DNA of 64,000 bases from Tethya wilhelma (taxonomy: Eukaryota > Porifera > Demospongiae > Tethyida > Tethyidae), in contig CAXIPT010000001.1 in NCBI GenBank assembly GCA_964030475.1, positions 22,350,776-22,414,775 on the forward strand, written 5' to 3'. Each line of letters opens with the position of its first letter. The stretch's first letter is position 1. Below the pieces are notes generated by a model, which ran no database searches, was not told the DNA's origin, and saw only the letters and a list, made by a program, of their open reading frames with translations. This document shows positions 1 through 12,080 of this stretch, one piece after another. The position numbers were made by a program, and so were the translations under genes.

Positions 1-375
1 ATTAACATTACTGAAGTGAAATGCCCCAGAATTGGAGCATTGTAAAACAGGAATCTTTGAAATAGTACCTGAATCTGCAAATCCAACAATAGACAAGTTT
101 TTTAGGTGTTCAAATATAATTGGAGTCTCCCTGGACAATGTAATGTTGTGTATTCCTGGCAACAGTATAATTTTTGTGTTGGAAGTAATTTTGTATGATG
201 TTCCAAGTTCCTGCAGAGTGTAGCAGTGACTTCTCAGACACGATAACGTAATCGATTCAAATGGATTAGTGGGAAGAGCATAGATGGTTGTCTTAGCTCC
301 AACAAAATTCGGAATCCATAAAGCAATTACGACTACCAACAGTGAAATGGTAAAAGGATAACTTGACACTGCCAT
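1..375 (-). CDS. 5' end of a secreted beta-helix-like protein (partial)
   Basis: The reading frame is open from an ATG at 375-373 to the window edge, 125 codons without a stop. Residues 1 to about 28 form a classical signal peptide: a short polar start, a hydrophobic core rich in L, V and I, then a small-residue cleavage site near VGA. The mature part alternates hydrophobic and polar residues, has several Asn-x-Ser/Thr sites and paired cysteines, and contains a turn of the form LLPGIHNITL. That resembles the rungs of right-handed parallel beta-helix repeats seen in large extracellular proteins of sponges. I do not recognise a named family. Transcription runs away from the Ig/EGF gene at 2409, and the 3' part lies outside the window. 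Confidence 0.6.
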   Translation of the reverse strand, partial: MAVSSYPFTISLLVVVIALWIPNFVGAKTTIYALPTNPFESITLSCLRSHCYTLQELGTSYKITSNTKIILLPGIHNITLSRETPIIFEHLKNLSIVGFADSGTISKIPVLQCSNSGAFHFSNVN

Positions 376-2408
376 GTTTCTTAAAACCTTGAATGGGTCA
401 GCTAAAGCTGCTCTTAACTAACTTGATACTTGAGAGCTGTATATTACTCCGATTGATGGCTTGCATGCTAATTGATTCTACCAAGGAGATTTTATAGAAA
501 CACACACGTGCACAAGTTTGGGTTGTTGTACCATGGACTTGGGAATTCTAAGTTAATTATGGTACACATGATCCAATTCCCAAGAACAACTTTGGGAAGG
601 CACAAATAAAGGTTTGTTAACCATTTAACAGTTTTGTTGTCTACTTGGTAAAAACCATAGCTTAAGTTATGAGTTAGACCTAGAAACAGTCCACTCTGTG
701 TACATGTTCTATTTGCTTACGTAAAAATGATGTGAAAATTTGTACAACGCTTTACTGATATTTATGAGACAGTATACTATACAGCGGGAAAGTTTTGCAG
801 TGTCAAACTTTCGCTTATGTCTCTAGTCAAGCACTTGTGCGAGCCCATACGTATGTATATACATTACGAAAAAAAATTCACGGATAAAAACTTTCATGGA
901 TGGATCGTGACCCATGAATACCACAAAGTTAAACCCCGCAAAACTTTACCGCTATACGGTAATTGCATAAAAACAGGTTGAATGAAATAGTTTTTAGTTT
1001 TTTGCTAACTTTTACGATTCTAATAAAAAAATTAACTTAAAGGAATGTTGAATGTTTTATGTGCTTTCATATTCACTGGTCCACAGACAATTTAAAGAAA
1101 ATTGATTATTTTAGACTAAAACAGACCAAAAAAGGCAACCAAAATGGGAGTTACACAAAATTTCACTGCAAATGGAAGGTAAGCCATTATCACATTTTAT
1201 AAGGTAAACAAATGAAACGACAAAAATCATAACAATTCTACAAAGTATCGTCTATAATTAGATTCGGTTCATAAAAAATATTATCTGCAAAAATATATAA
1301 CATATTTGTTCAGATATACACTTCCTGTTCTAATTTTCAAGCAATCAACAAAAGCTTATAGGATCATTAGCTTAAGCTCCACCCATTTAGTGCAAGTAAC
1401 ACCTAAGAGCCTAGACTAAGATCCCTGGGTAGCTTGCAACTGCCATCAAAGCACTAGCACTACTGAATTATAGCACAGACATATCAGACAGGACTCAGGT
1501 ATATTTGATAAGCTCAACAACTGATCAAATAACTTGGTTAACTGAAACGAACAAAAGGTGGGAAGTGCTCCTAGTGCAGTTTTGATTGAGTTTAGTCGAC
1601 TTCAGCAGTTTATATTATTATGCTAAAAATTACACTTAAAGCAGAAAACAAATATCTATGAGGCAAAGTAACACTAACACTGCATTCTTGAAATCTTCTG
1701 AAGTTTCTTCGAAGCTATATGGTTTCTTTTCAGAGTCTTAAACAGAAATAAAGGTCACAGCTATTGTCCTCAGTTTTCCCTTGCTCACATTTCTTCACAT
1801 CATACAATGTCATGAACCGCCAAAAAAGGGTTAATAGTAAAGCTTCTCAGGATATGATCCTAGATAAACCTGTTACCTTAACCGGATTAACATTTTGTAT
1901 TGTGCCACATTATGTAACTGAAGCGGTCGATCAGGCGTGGATCTTTATCATGGTCTTTGGATTGAATACACATTCATGATGCAGTTCAAAATAGTGTGAG
2001 TATCATAGCTTATGCTCACTATTGACTGTCAAGTCTACATGTTGACAAGTCGCTATTTCTGACAGAGAAAACAGTCTCATTAGTGGCTACATACCCCACA
2101 CACACCAGTCAAAGTACATGAAAATGCCCACCACTTGTACAATGTAAGTGCTGAAATGTGCCAACTGAAGAGCCAGAATACTGAACATACACATGAACCT
2201 CCACTCATGTACCCACCCACATGGAGCTGTAGCATGTATCTATGGTTCTGTAAACAACACAATAGACCTACAAGGTTTACAAAAAGAACATAACAACACA
2301 CAATTCAAAGTCAACAAGAACAGCTACTACATTCGATCACATCTCTACAGCTGGAGTCACAATTAATGCTTTCATTATAAGTGCATAACAAGTGAAAAGT
2401 GAAGTGCC
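376..2408. other. intergenic, no gene seen
   Basis: About 2 kb between the divergent secreted-protein genes. It is AT-rich with scattered stops in all frames and no convincing exon. It contains one inverted-repeat element (774-960) and should hold both promoters. Confidence 0.5.
774..960. repeat. short inverted-repeat (MITE-like) element
   Basis: The ends are imperfect inverted copies: the left end carries ACAGCGGGAAAGTTTTGC and the right end reads GCAAAACTTTACCGCTATA. The interior also contains partly matching AAACTTTC and AACTTTGTGG tracts. No coding capacity. I could not define a clean target-site duplication. Confidence 0.45.
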
Positions 2409-5400
2409 ATGGGTTTGGGTATCACTTCAGTTTTTTTGATTCACTTAATTACAACAAGCCTCTATGAAGGTAAGTTAACTCTAGAGTGCATGTTTACTCA
2501 AAACAAAACATTGTTTGTACATATACTATGTGCACGCAAATGTGTGTTTGCATGCATGTGTGTGTGTGTGTGATATGTGTGTAAGGGATTAGAGAAAATT
2601 TTGAAGCAATTACAGTGTGTGTTTGTGTCAATGACAGTGTCTAGTGGTCAGTTGCCCTCTGAAAGAGTGGAGTGTTTGGACTCCTGTATGGTGGGATCCA
2701 TTGTACTGGGTAGAGACCCCAACATTGGTGCCTGCTGTGGACTAGGAGACTCAGGCAGGAATGGAGGAGCATTCATCCTAGAGGACAACCCATGTCGTAG
2801 CTGTGACGATTTCAGACGTAAGCTATTACTGAGTCAATTGAGCTAGACCTTTTTCTAGCTACCCCTGAAATGCGGACAACTTAACTCATCGCTATTAAAT
2901 GTAATGTCAACTTGGTGTCCACAAGGATTTGTAGTATGGTAAATCATGAATCTTTCTACTAACACATTATCAAATGGCGAAATTAATATGTAAATATTGA
3001 AATCTTTACCAAATTGGTCACTAATTAAACACATAAAGGACGGTAGATTATTCACTTACAGATACACCACTTGTCAAATGCACATTTAGACAAAAAAATT
3101 TCAAATCTATACCAGTCCATTACGTTGCATTGCATCACCAAATGTAAAATACTATTATCAGACAGAGTACCAGATATTGAGAACCCATGCACCTTGAGCT
3201 ACGTTATTATAATTATATTATGCAATGTTGAGTTGGACAACAAATTCTGGCCAGGAAACATATGGGAAAAGTGAACTCTTGTAATGATTATTGCACTGTA
3301 TAATAAATTTTGTGCCTTTTATTGTTGCTTAGTTGGTTGTGATCAAATCGGTTTAGCAGTATTACAATAGTTTTGATTATGCACCTACACAAACAGGGAT
3401 CACAGGTCAAATAGTGATCACAGTGAATCCCCAGCCACCTGCTGTTGGCCAAGATCTGACGATAACATGTACAGTGACAACAGACCCACTGTTTCAAGCC
3501 ACTGGTGCTGTTGGATTCTCACTGCCAAATGGAACCCTAGTGGACCAAGTCAGCTACATGTCACCGAGCACAACCATTGTGTACGAGGTGACACCCTTGG
3601 AAGACATGGACAGCATTCTGGGATCGTTTACATGTAATGCTACTCTATTCTCACCAGAGTACCCTGGACTGGGTGTCCGCCAGTTTGAAATGATAACATT
3701 CGATGGAGGTATGCAAATCAATGGATTCAGTGGCTCATGACACAACACAGTCTAACACTATATTTGAAATCACACATTATTATATTATAGCTTCATTTTC
3801 GATTATAAAACAGGCCCAGAGGGGGTTCAAGTTTGGGAGGTTAATTGGCAGTGTTTTTTCTCAGTAATTATTTAGTTATCTCATATTACTTTCATAAAAC
3901 TCATAGACACAGAAGATCGACAAAATCTCACAATTGAAGAAACCAGTCCCCCAAAAGCTGGTCAGCCCTACACTATAGTGTGCAGAACCAACATCACTAC
4001 CAACATGTTGATATGGTTTGAACCCAACGGAGAAGAGCTTACAACAAGAGACAGAGTGCTGGTGGGGGACCTAGTCCAGGAGGGAGGGACTACAAGTCGT
4101 AGCCTAACCATCACTGAACTCAGGGGGAGTGACTTGGGTGTCTACACTTGTAACAGTGGAAATACCAACACTACAATTAGAGTCCAGCTGGAAGGTATTG
4201 AATATCACAGTATCACTATGAGCAACTTCATTAATGTCACACACTCATCCCCTCTTTCACTCTCTTCTAACACTCATCAGCAGCTAGGTTACACATTAAA
4301 TCAATTCTATAGCTCTTAGACATTACAAAGGCAAAGTTTTAGCTTCAATTTTCTTACCAGCTGCACCTGAGTTACTCATCAATATCCAAGTACAACACTC
4401 CACTGAATAAATACAGTAGTCTCATATCCCTAGGCCCCAAGGCCCTCTCTCTCAGTTTGGGTGGGGATGAGGCCATAAAAGATGAGGTACAACAACCATG
4501 TATTACACTGAGTTGGCAATTTTGGGGATATTGTGATCTTTGCATATGGCCACGTGCACAGAGGGTGAATTGTTCTACAAAGTGTATTCTCAGCATGATA
4601 CACAGTTGTCACACCTCTCTGCATAAATTAAACACTTACCTACTTCAGTACACTAGCTGCCATTAGAGATGAACCATTCTTTCCTCCTCAGATCCCCGGC
4701 CGTTGGTTGCTGTGAGAATCATCACTCCCTTCATGCCCCCTCGGCTGGGAGAGCCCTACTCCTCCACGTGTCTAGTGACCCCCCTGGACCTCCTACCAGC
4801 CACCATCAAGGTGCTGTGGATCGGACCCGATGGCTCAGTGATAGCCTCACAATCAGTCACAGAAGATGAACTAGCGACTGAAGAAGTCTCCCTGCAGCTG
4901 AGTTTCGATGGCTTGGAGTCTTCTGATGCTGGGCTGTACATGTGTGCAGTTGTAATAGTATCACCAACACTTGACAGACCACAGGTTATTAGGAGAATGC
5001 TGAATTTGACTTTGCCTGATGTTTCTGGTAAGCTGTCTGTGTGTGGAGGGGAGGGAGGAGTAAAAAAAAATAGGTTGGGAGGACTACTATTTTGATGTAC
5101 AAGAACTGAAGTGAATAAACAAAAACAGCTATTTGAGTCTGTATCCTAGAAACTATTCAAGTGAATCATAATGAGTTGCAAAGGATCAAAGAAAATCAGA
5201 AAATAGTCTGTGGTCATCTACAGATAGACAATTTACCTTTTAAGAAAAGTGCAAACACTTTCTTGTAGGAGGATTGGTTAGGATTCAAGCTGTTTTGTCT
5301 GTCTCTCTTTTTTAGCCAACATGAGGTTTTCTCTGAGCAGTGAGCAGGCCCAGTAGGATAATGCTTTAAAGGAGGTTGGGCTATTCACATGGCTTAGTGG

Positions 5401-6551
5401 TTACTACTTGCTACATTGATTCTAATGCTTAATTCATTAGTTTTAATAAAAGAGAGAGGGGGGGAGAGAGATCAAGAATGAGAGTGTTTGTGATTCAATC
5501 CTGACCACTATAGATGAGGAATGTACTCCCAGCTGTGACAACTGTGATCCTAATGCTACTTGTGTTCTGCTAGCTGGTATGATGACACAATGCGTGTGTA
5601 ACACTGGGTTCACAGGTGATGGGAAAACATGCCAAGGTAGGCACTGGGTGACCCTTGCATACATACAGTATGAATCAGCAGCACATCTAAAGGAAACTGA
5701 TTCACAATATTTTCTGTTGCATACGTAAATATTCATGTAAATGCTACATATCAATTGTACATTTGGACAATTTTTCTAATAACACATGTTACAATGTGTT
5801 CTGTTGCCAAATGTGGAGTACTGTTATGCGGTGTAGCATAGGATATTGTGAACCCACCATCACACATACATACTTTATACATAGATGTGGATGAGTGTGC
5901 TTGTGGGACTCATAACTGTAGCTGTTATGCTCAGTGTGTGAACACCATTGGGAGTTTTGAGTGCATCTGCAAACCTGGATTCAATGGTGATGGATTCACT
6001 TGCAAAGGTTCACACTAATTTTATATACTGACTAACAAAACTCAGTGTGTACTATTATGGGGATTATATTCATTTAGATATTGATGAATGTAAGACAGTT
6101 AAGAATAGTTGCCATCCAAGAGCACATTGCTACAATACATTTGGTGGCTATAAGTGCAAGTGTTATCTTGGCCTAAGTGGTGATGGAGTGAGGTGTTGCC
6201 GTCGACGACAAAACAAGAAATGGTATCACCAGAAACTTCGAACAAGGAAATCAAAGCGAAAGGAAACACATAAAAATAGATCTAAAAAGGGTAAGTCAAC
6301 ATCATGGTCATACTGGGGATCCACCTACCATAATAGCCTGTGTATAATTATTCTTTTAACTATCAATTTTATAATTGTCACTAATAATTCATATAGCTAC
6401 ATGTACTCACTGCATGTGTCACGTCAGTAGATATGGACTATCAATGATGTGGCTGATAAGTTAGCAAACAACTCTTTATACTGTAGGGAAAAGTAGACAC
6501 AGAAACAAAAAGACACATAAGAGAAGAAAACTGTGGTACACAAAAGGCTGA
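2409..6551 (+). CDS. secreted Ig x3 - EGF x3 protein with basic tail
   Basis: Nine exons: 2409-2469, 2638-2817, 3397-3708, 3907-4194, 4692-5027, 5514-5636, 5885-6007, 6078-6290 and 6487-6551, together 1701 nt (566 aa). All donors are GT, all acceptors AG, and every intron is phase 1. Exon 1 is a signal peptide. Exon 2 is a cysteine-rich module with a CC pair and a CxxC. Exons 3, 4 and 5 each encode one Ig-like domain, with the Cys pair and the D-x-G-x-Y-x-C signature clear in exons 4 and 5. Exons 6-8 are EGF modules; the last two begin D-V/I-D-E-C, as in calcium-binding EGF. The C-terminus after the last EGF is very rich in Lys/Arg/His, with no transmembrane helix, suggesting a secreted matrix or heparin-binding protein. 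The exact function is unknown. Confidence 0.8.
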
Positions 6552-6883
6552 GCCATCCCAGTGGTCAGTGTCAACTGTGCCAGTGAAAGCATACACTCAA
6601 AATGACCATATAAAATATAGAGTTTACTTTATGTGGTTTTTATATGTACTGATATTTGAACACATGTGTAGCTACATACCAAGCATGCCAATAGAAATTA
6701 TCACTTACATGTTGTAGGCCTCTTTTCAAGTTGTCGAAAGCTCTAGTTGAGTCTGACGATCTTTACCATGTGCCTTTGGCGCTATAAATGCGCGCGCGAA
6801 GGCAAGATGCGCGCGATTATTCAAAAATTTTTTACTTGAATCATCAACAATGATGCAGTAGTTTTTATACAAAATACTGAATA

Positions 6884-7792
6884 ATGAGATTCAAGCTGTT
6901 CAAGCGTAAGTCATCCAAGCAACAGTCTAAGACTAAGGCTGATGAAAGTAATACCAGTAGCAAACGGAAAAGTAAAGGGAAATCATCTGATCTGCATTCG
7001 AAGAGCTCCACTTGCCACCATTGTGATGACCTCAGAAAACAGATGAAAGGTAACAGCTAATTAACAGTATGTAATAAAATAGTCATTTTGTTTACTTGTT
7101 CAGCTCAAAAGAAACTACTGGATCAAAAATGTCTTGAAATTGAGAGATTGAGGAAACTCAATGGTCTACTTCGAAAGTAAATCTATACCAATGACTACAT
7201 GATATTACATTGATCTACAAGTTAAAACTGCATGCATTTTCTGGATACAGAGCTATAGGAGTGGTTAAACAGTATCAAGCAGCCGAAAAGCATGCTGAAA
7301 ATGAAAGGGTGATGAAGGAGTATGAGACATTGTTTCAAAACCTACAAAATACCATCATAAAGTTGCAGCTATTGAACCAGACTGATCATACATTGCCACA
7401 ATGGAGGCTGAACACCTGCCCAGGTGGACCGGCATTTGTACTTGCTAAAGATACAAGGTATAAAATTATATTCCTCCGTATATGAAGTATAATTACTTTA
7501 ACACGACTTTAGGTTCACAAAAGATGGCAGTGGAGCATCAAACATTACATTTGCTAAACCAATTCACAGACGCACTTTGAAGGATGAATACTCTTCATTT
7601 GTTTACCATATTGGTCATTCAGCATTCAAAATTTACACTGGATCTCTAGTAGAGAGTTCTCAGTCATTATCAAAGACTCCAAGTCAGGATCAGGCTCAGC
7701 GGCCAGATCAAATTGCGTCTAGTGATGAAGATTTGGAAGTAGAGAGGATACTCATGCAACCATTGTCTAAAACTTGGCTTCGTAGACAATGA
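6884..7792 (+). CDS. small basic coiled-coil protein, copy 1
   Basis: Four exons: 6884-7049, 7104-7176, 7251-7457 and 7513-7792, 726 nt (241 aa), with GT-AG introns of phases 1, 2 and 2. The N-terminus is highly basic (KLFKRK followed by a Lys/Ser-rich stretch) and leads to a CxxC (CHHC). A heptad-like charged helix in exons 2-3 suggests a coiled coil, and exon 4 has a more globular section and an acidic tail. No signal peptide or membrane helix. The gene 240 bases downstream (8029) has the same N-terminal KLFKRK motif, a CxxC at the same place and the same first three intron phases, so the two are tandem duplicates. I do not recognise the family. Confidence 0.65.
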
Positions 7793-8028
7793 AAACTCAG
7801 AAGTACTATTATAGCTACCAATACAATGTCGATATAAAAGACTATTATGATCAGTCTCAAGCTTGCATGATCCTCTAGCGGGCGCTTGGACATACGCGCA
7901 TGCGCATGAACGTGCATGTGCGCAAGTACGCCAGGTTGCTATTGGTTACGTTGCGGTTATCGATAGTTATCGAGTCTTCCAAGATAAGTTCTTTCGGTTC
8001 TACTACGATTTCAACTCTTACAGTGATC

Positions 8029-8940
8029 ATGAAGCTGTTTCAATGGATCAGGAAGCTTTTTAAACGCAAGGAAGAGGCAAATCAAGAGCCTACAGATCAT
8101 GAGGCAGCAGCTGCCAGCAGTGATGATCAGCCTACTCTGGTTGAGCCTTCTCAGAGTCAGCCCAACGAAGATCCAGTTCAGCTTACTGAGAATCTACCAG
8201 GTCCATCTGGCCTAGCTCAACAGGAAGAAGCAGAAGAAGAGAAGTGCTTAAATTGTTTGGAGCAATTCCAAAGAGTTCATGGTAAGAATTTTTTTCTAGA
8301 CACAGTCATTGTTTATTAACTTCCATCTTTATTCTATAGCTTTAAACATCAAATATTACAACTTGTACTATTTCACTCGTGAGCATGATGAGACAGTTAA
8401 ACTGAATAAAGCCTTGAAAAGGTATGCATAGTATACTCAGCATCTATTTCAAGTTTGTTGTTTAGACACTAATGTAATCCTGTGTACATATTGTACAAAA
8501 TCTATTCCATAATACAATCTATTTATGACAAACTGTTGGAAACAAAGTTAAGCTTTTTTTTTTCTTCCTATACTAATAGAGCCATTAAGACTATCAAGGT
8601 TCAACAAAAGAAACAAAACGTCCTCAAAAAGAAGTTGGTGGAGGAACGTAGGGCCTATTTGGCTCGAATAGAGAATGCCTATTCAAAGCTACAAGCTGGT
8701 GGTCTTGTACAACTAAATGGCATGCCTCAGTGAGTATATATTTCATATCATTGTGCATGCACTCATGTTATTAAGTCACGTCTTTGAAACATTTCAATCT
8801 GTTGCTTGCAGTTCAAATAATTCAGATGTCCAGGACTCTTCCTCCCACATGCCAAGGGAATCAAATCAGGCAGCACTAAACAGCATGCCATTAGAGGACC
8901 CTGAGACTAGTGAGTCTGTGCCAAACTTTCATCCCCAAAT
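8029..8940 (+). CDS. small basic coiled-coil protein, copy 2 (3' end unresolved)
   Basis: Exons 8029-8281, 8340-8421, 8580-8729 and 8812-8940, intron phases 1, 2, 2. The protein starts MKLFQWIRKLFKRK, then has an acidic, Gln/Ser/Ala-rich stretch, a CLNC (CxxC), a basic coiled-coil segment in exon 3 and a polar Ser-rich exon 4. A good donor (GTAAGT) follows 8940, so at least one more exon is expected. The N at 9047 marks a join just after it. A stretch near 9150-9380 has weak similarity to the last exon of copy 1 (an AFKI motif) but its frame does not join cleanly. Treat this as a 3'-incomplete gene, possibly broken by the assembly. Confidence 0.55.
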
Positions 8941-9473
8941 GTAAGTGCACGCGATACGGACAGTTTAAATTTTGTTCATACAATTATACTTGTCTTCTCT
9001 TTGAATTTTGTATTCCCAACATTGACTATGCAGGTTTGTGGATTGGNGTACGTATTCTATTTCTCAATTTCTATAGATTTAACTATTTCTGATCAATTCA
9101 GTATGCACACACACACTTAATACATTGTATGTCACAAATACCTGATCAGTTGTGCTTCTATCTCTAACCATTGGTGGAGGAACTCTTATCGACTATTCAA
9201 TACAAGCATTCAAAATAGTTGGAAGATTCAAAGTACATTTGCCATGGTCCTGGATACAGTACTACAGTAGGTTAAGACCACAGACTGATAGTGAATCAAA
9301 GAAACATCTCATAACTAACAATTCAACGATTGAAGCTATAATTATACTGAGAAGAAAAGAATATAATATTATTATCTTAAGATATTGAAAAGAGAAACTT
9401 TGAAACTGCATGAAGGAGAACATTAGAACACTAACACGTACCAGTCTCTACTAATCAACATCAACCACACCAG

Positions 9474-9847
9474 CAGGGGCGGATCCAGGATTCTAAGATT
9501 ACTGGGGTTGTAAATAATGCGCGCAAAGCGCGGCGAAAATTTTAAGGAGCCACGCCCACTAATTAACGTAGCCCCGCCCAAAAATGCTGCCAGCCACGCC
9601 CATTTAGTTCAATGTACACCGTTAGCAGCGATTTCTCAGCGAGGTAAGTATCCACGTAGCCGTCCAGGCTTTGAGCCTGGCGCTAAAACGCTAGAAATAT
9701 TTATTTCTGCCCATAAACTAAGCTTCAGCGGCAGTAGAAACAACTTATTGCGTAATTTAGCTGAGCGTGAGTACAAAATTTCCAACACAGTTGACTCGGT
9801 TTGGGGGGGTTGCAACCCCAGTAACCCCCCCCCTGGATCCGCCCCTG
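9474..9847. mobile_element. 374-base non-autonomous DNA element (MITE)
   Basis: Perfect terminal inverted repeats begin CAGGGGCGGATCCAGG, and partly matching subterminal tracts follow (ACTGGGGTTG near the left end, CAACCCCAGT near the right). The element is flanked by the 5-base direct repeat ACCAG at 9469-9473 and 9848-9852, which looks like the target-site duplication. It has no transposase; the open frame across it is incidental. Confidence 0.75.
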
Positions 9848-9852
9848 ACCAG

Positions 9853-11720
9853 ACTATTAAGTAACCTCTTCAATTAACCTAACAGCTTGTTATTCCTACC
9901 TTTCCACACATCCAAGCACTAATAAAGGCCGTCATTGGTCAATGTAATTCAACCAAAATCTTAAGTATCATCGATAACCTAGCTCTTTTGACAACAACTT
10001 ATAAAAAACTTTGTTATGTTAATTGCTTTTATTTGTACTAAAAGCAAAAATGCAATACTGTTGGTTGTTATGCTTACTAGTTCGTTTTTGTTCAAAACTA
10101 TGTACCAAGAAAAGACTATTGGTCTTCAAACACATACAGCCCCTTATACTTTAGTTTTTTGTACTACTTTTAAAATGTTCATTAGTTTATTAATCTTATT
10201 GTTCAATGCTATATGTATAAATAAAAAAAAACTCTTGTAATGTTACAAACATTATTTAAAGTGCTTAATTTTTATACTTTTGTGTTTTGTGCTACTTTTA
10301 AAATCCCCATTATTGATTCCATACAAGTAGATATAATATTATGTACTTTGCTGCTGAATTATTCCGAAAAGTAATTATTTCACTCTGAAAATAATGATCT
10401 CAATATCTCATATCCAGTCACAATATGCATGGCAAGGAGAATGATCACTACTAGTTTGATTCCCATGGGCTAACCCAGCTAACATGATACAATGGTTACA
10501 ATCCACCATCTGCTGCATTGACCCTACATCAGTGTAGAAAGGTTGTATCAAGTTGAGCTGGGATTGGTACCATTGAGATCAGTGCGAAGAGATCATTATA
10601 ATAGTGTAGATTTAATATTGAACCAAAACCACCAAAACCATGGATTATAACCTTTGGTCTAGTGCATTTTTTAAAAATAAAATTACCATCTTTTTCAAAA
10701 TTAACCATATAATTATATCATTTGAAGGATCTCTTCATGCTCATTGTAATGCATTATGGTGCTAGTCCTACTTCAATTTTATTCTTGATCCTTCATATGG
10801 ATCCTCAGTGTCATAAATGTAATGATCTATACAATACTATACCATAGCTTATTATTGCAAATTCGAATTCCTACTAATCAGTAGGCTAAGCAGCTAGTGG
10901 AGTAAACTATAACAGACAGGTAACTTAAACTGGACTGCCGGGTAAGAGTTAGGTATAAAAAATGAAGTAGTCATGGGCCGAAATTGAGACATATCCCTTC
11001 GCTTGCATGTTCCAATACTTTTTACCGCACAGCCCATTCCTACACTAATTACTTTTTTGAAATTTTTACTACTTGTTCATTAACTTTTTTCAACACTACA
11101 GTGTGGAGACTATCAGAGACTGGCTAGTCACTACAAAAAGCTTGAGTAGCAGCTATATGCAACACTCATACACTTAATAATGCTGGAAGAAGCTAATGCA
11201 CATGTGCATAATAATGCCATGTGGATAATGACCTTTGAACTCTACCTACAAGATGGCTGCATTGTAGTACATGAATTTATTATACTAATTTTCAAAGCTT
11301 TCTAGTTTTTGTTTAGGCATATTTGTGATCAAAACAGGTATCAAGGAATGTAGTGCCTATGAAAAAAACTTACTTTGTGCTGTCAAAGTTGGCTCAACAC
11401 ATTCTGGTTCTCTAGAAATCCTTTTCAAGTAAGTCAGTTAGGAAGTACGTAAGTAAGTACGTTAGGAGAACAAAAATGGCACTATGGTGGCTTCCCACTA
11501 GCGCTCTCTACGAGTGCTTAGGAAGTTTTTGTGAGTTTAAAATAGGCCTTACATGCAGTTGGTAATCTGTCATTGAGAGCCTCTGAGTAACTTTGAAGTT
11601 TAATTTTGTTTCACTAGATTTTTATAGTGGCCAACATTTTGTATTGTGTCTATGGGACAGTCGATCGGCCCATTCCTACTATACGTACTACCGTACGTAT
11701 GATACTAAAAGGTAACTCAC
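9853..11720. other. intergenic, no gene seen
   Basis: AT-rich DNA without supported exons. It includes a dispersed repeat at 10957-11078 that recurs at 21055-21170. Confidence 0.45.
10957..11078. repeat. dispersed repeat, copy 1 of 2
   Basis: About 120 bases, starting AAATGAAGTAGTCATG and ending near GAAATTTTTACTA, recur in the same orientation at 21055-21170 with scattered substitutions and small indels. No coding content. It is probably a fragment of an interspersed element. Confidence 0.6.
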
Positions 11721-11861
11721 ATCTTCAGCAAAGTGATTCCTTGCTTCAGAGAATCTGATCTTAGTGGCTGCTAGTTGGCCAAGGTTTCTTTGAAGACCTA
11801 ACTTCAGCCAGGCCTCACAGTTTGGAGTCTTTAACACTGACCACTTGGCCTGAGAGAGATA
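11721..11861 (-). CDS. single exon, probable CFAP46-like TPR protein (partial)
   Basis: A 141-base phase-0 exon on the minus strand, with acceptor CAG before 11861 and donor GTGAGT after 11721. The 47 residues begin YLSQAKWSVLK, contain LQRNLGQL and end in EARNHFAED. This reads like two helices of a TPR array and recalls the cilia/flagella protein CFAP46 (TTC40), recognised from memory of the family pattern only. No neighbouring exon was found. The GA microsatellite and N at 11991 lie just upstream, so the rest of the gene may be missing from this assembly. It could also be a different TPR protein or a pseudo-exon. Confidence 0.45.
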
Positions 11862-11900
11862 CTGCATGGTCAGCATCAGATGTTGACATGAGGGGGGAGG

Positions 11901-11990
<90 letters not shown>

Positions 11991-12039
11991 NTAGCTATAG
12001 CAATAATTAAACTTTGTAGTACATAATAACCACCAATGG

Positions 12040-12080
<41 letters not shown>

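Noticed and set aside
32..223. 63-codon + strand frame
   Set aside because: Antisense to the signal-peptide gene at 1-375, which has better coding features.
9517..9864. 115-codon frame
   Set aside because: It lies within the MITE at 9474-9847 and shows no protein family.
11900..12080. Possible CRISPR-like regular repeats
   Set aside because: Only dinucleotide microsatellites; no spaced repeats anywhere in the window and the genome is eukaryotic.
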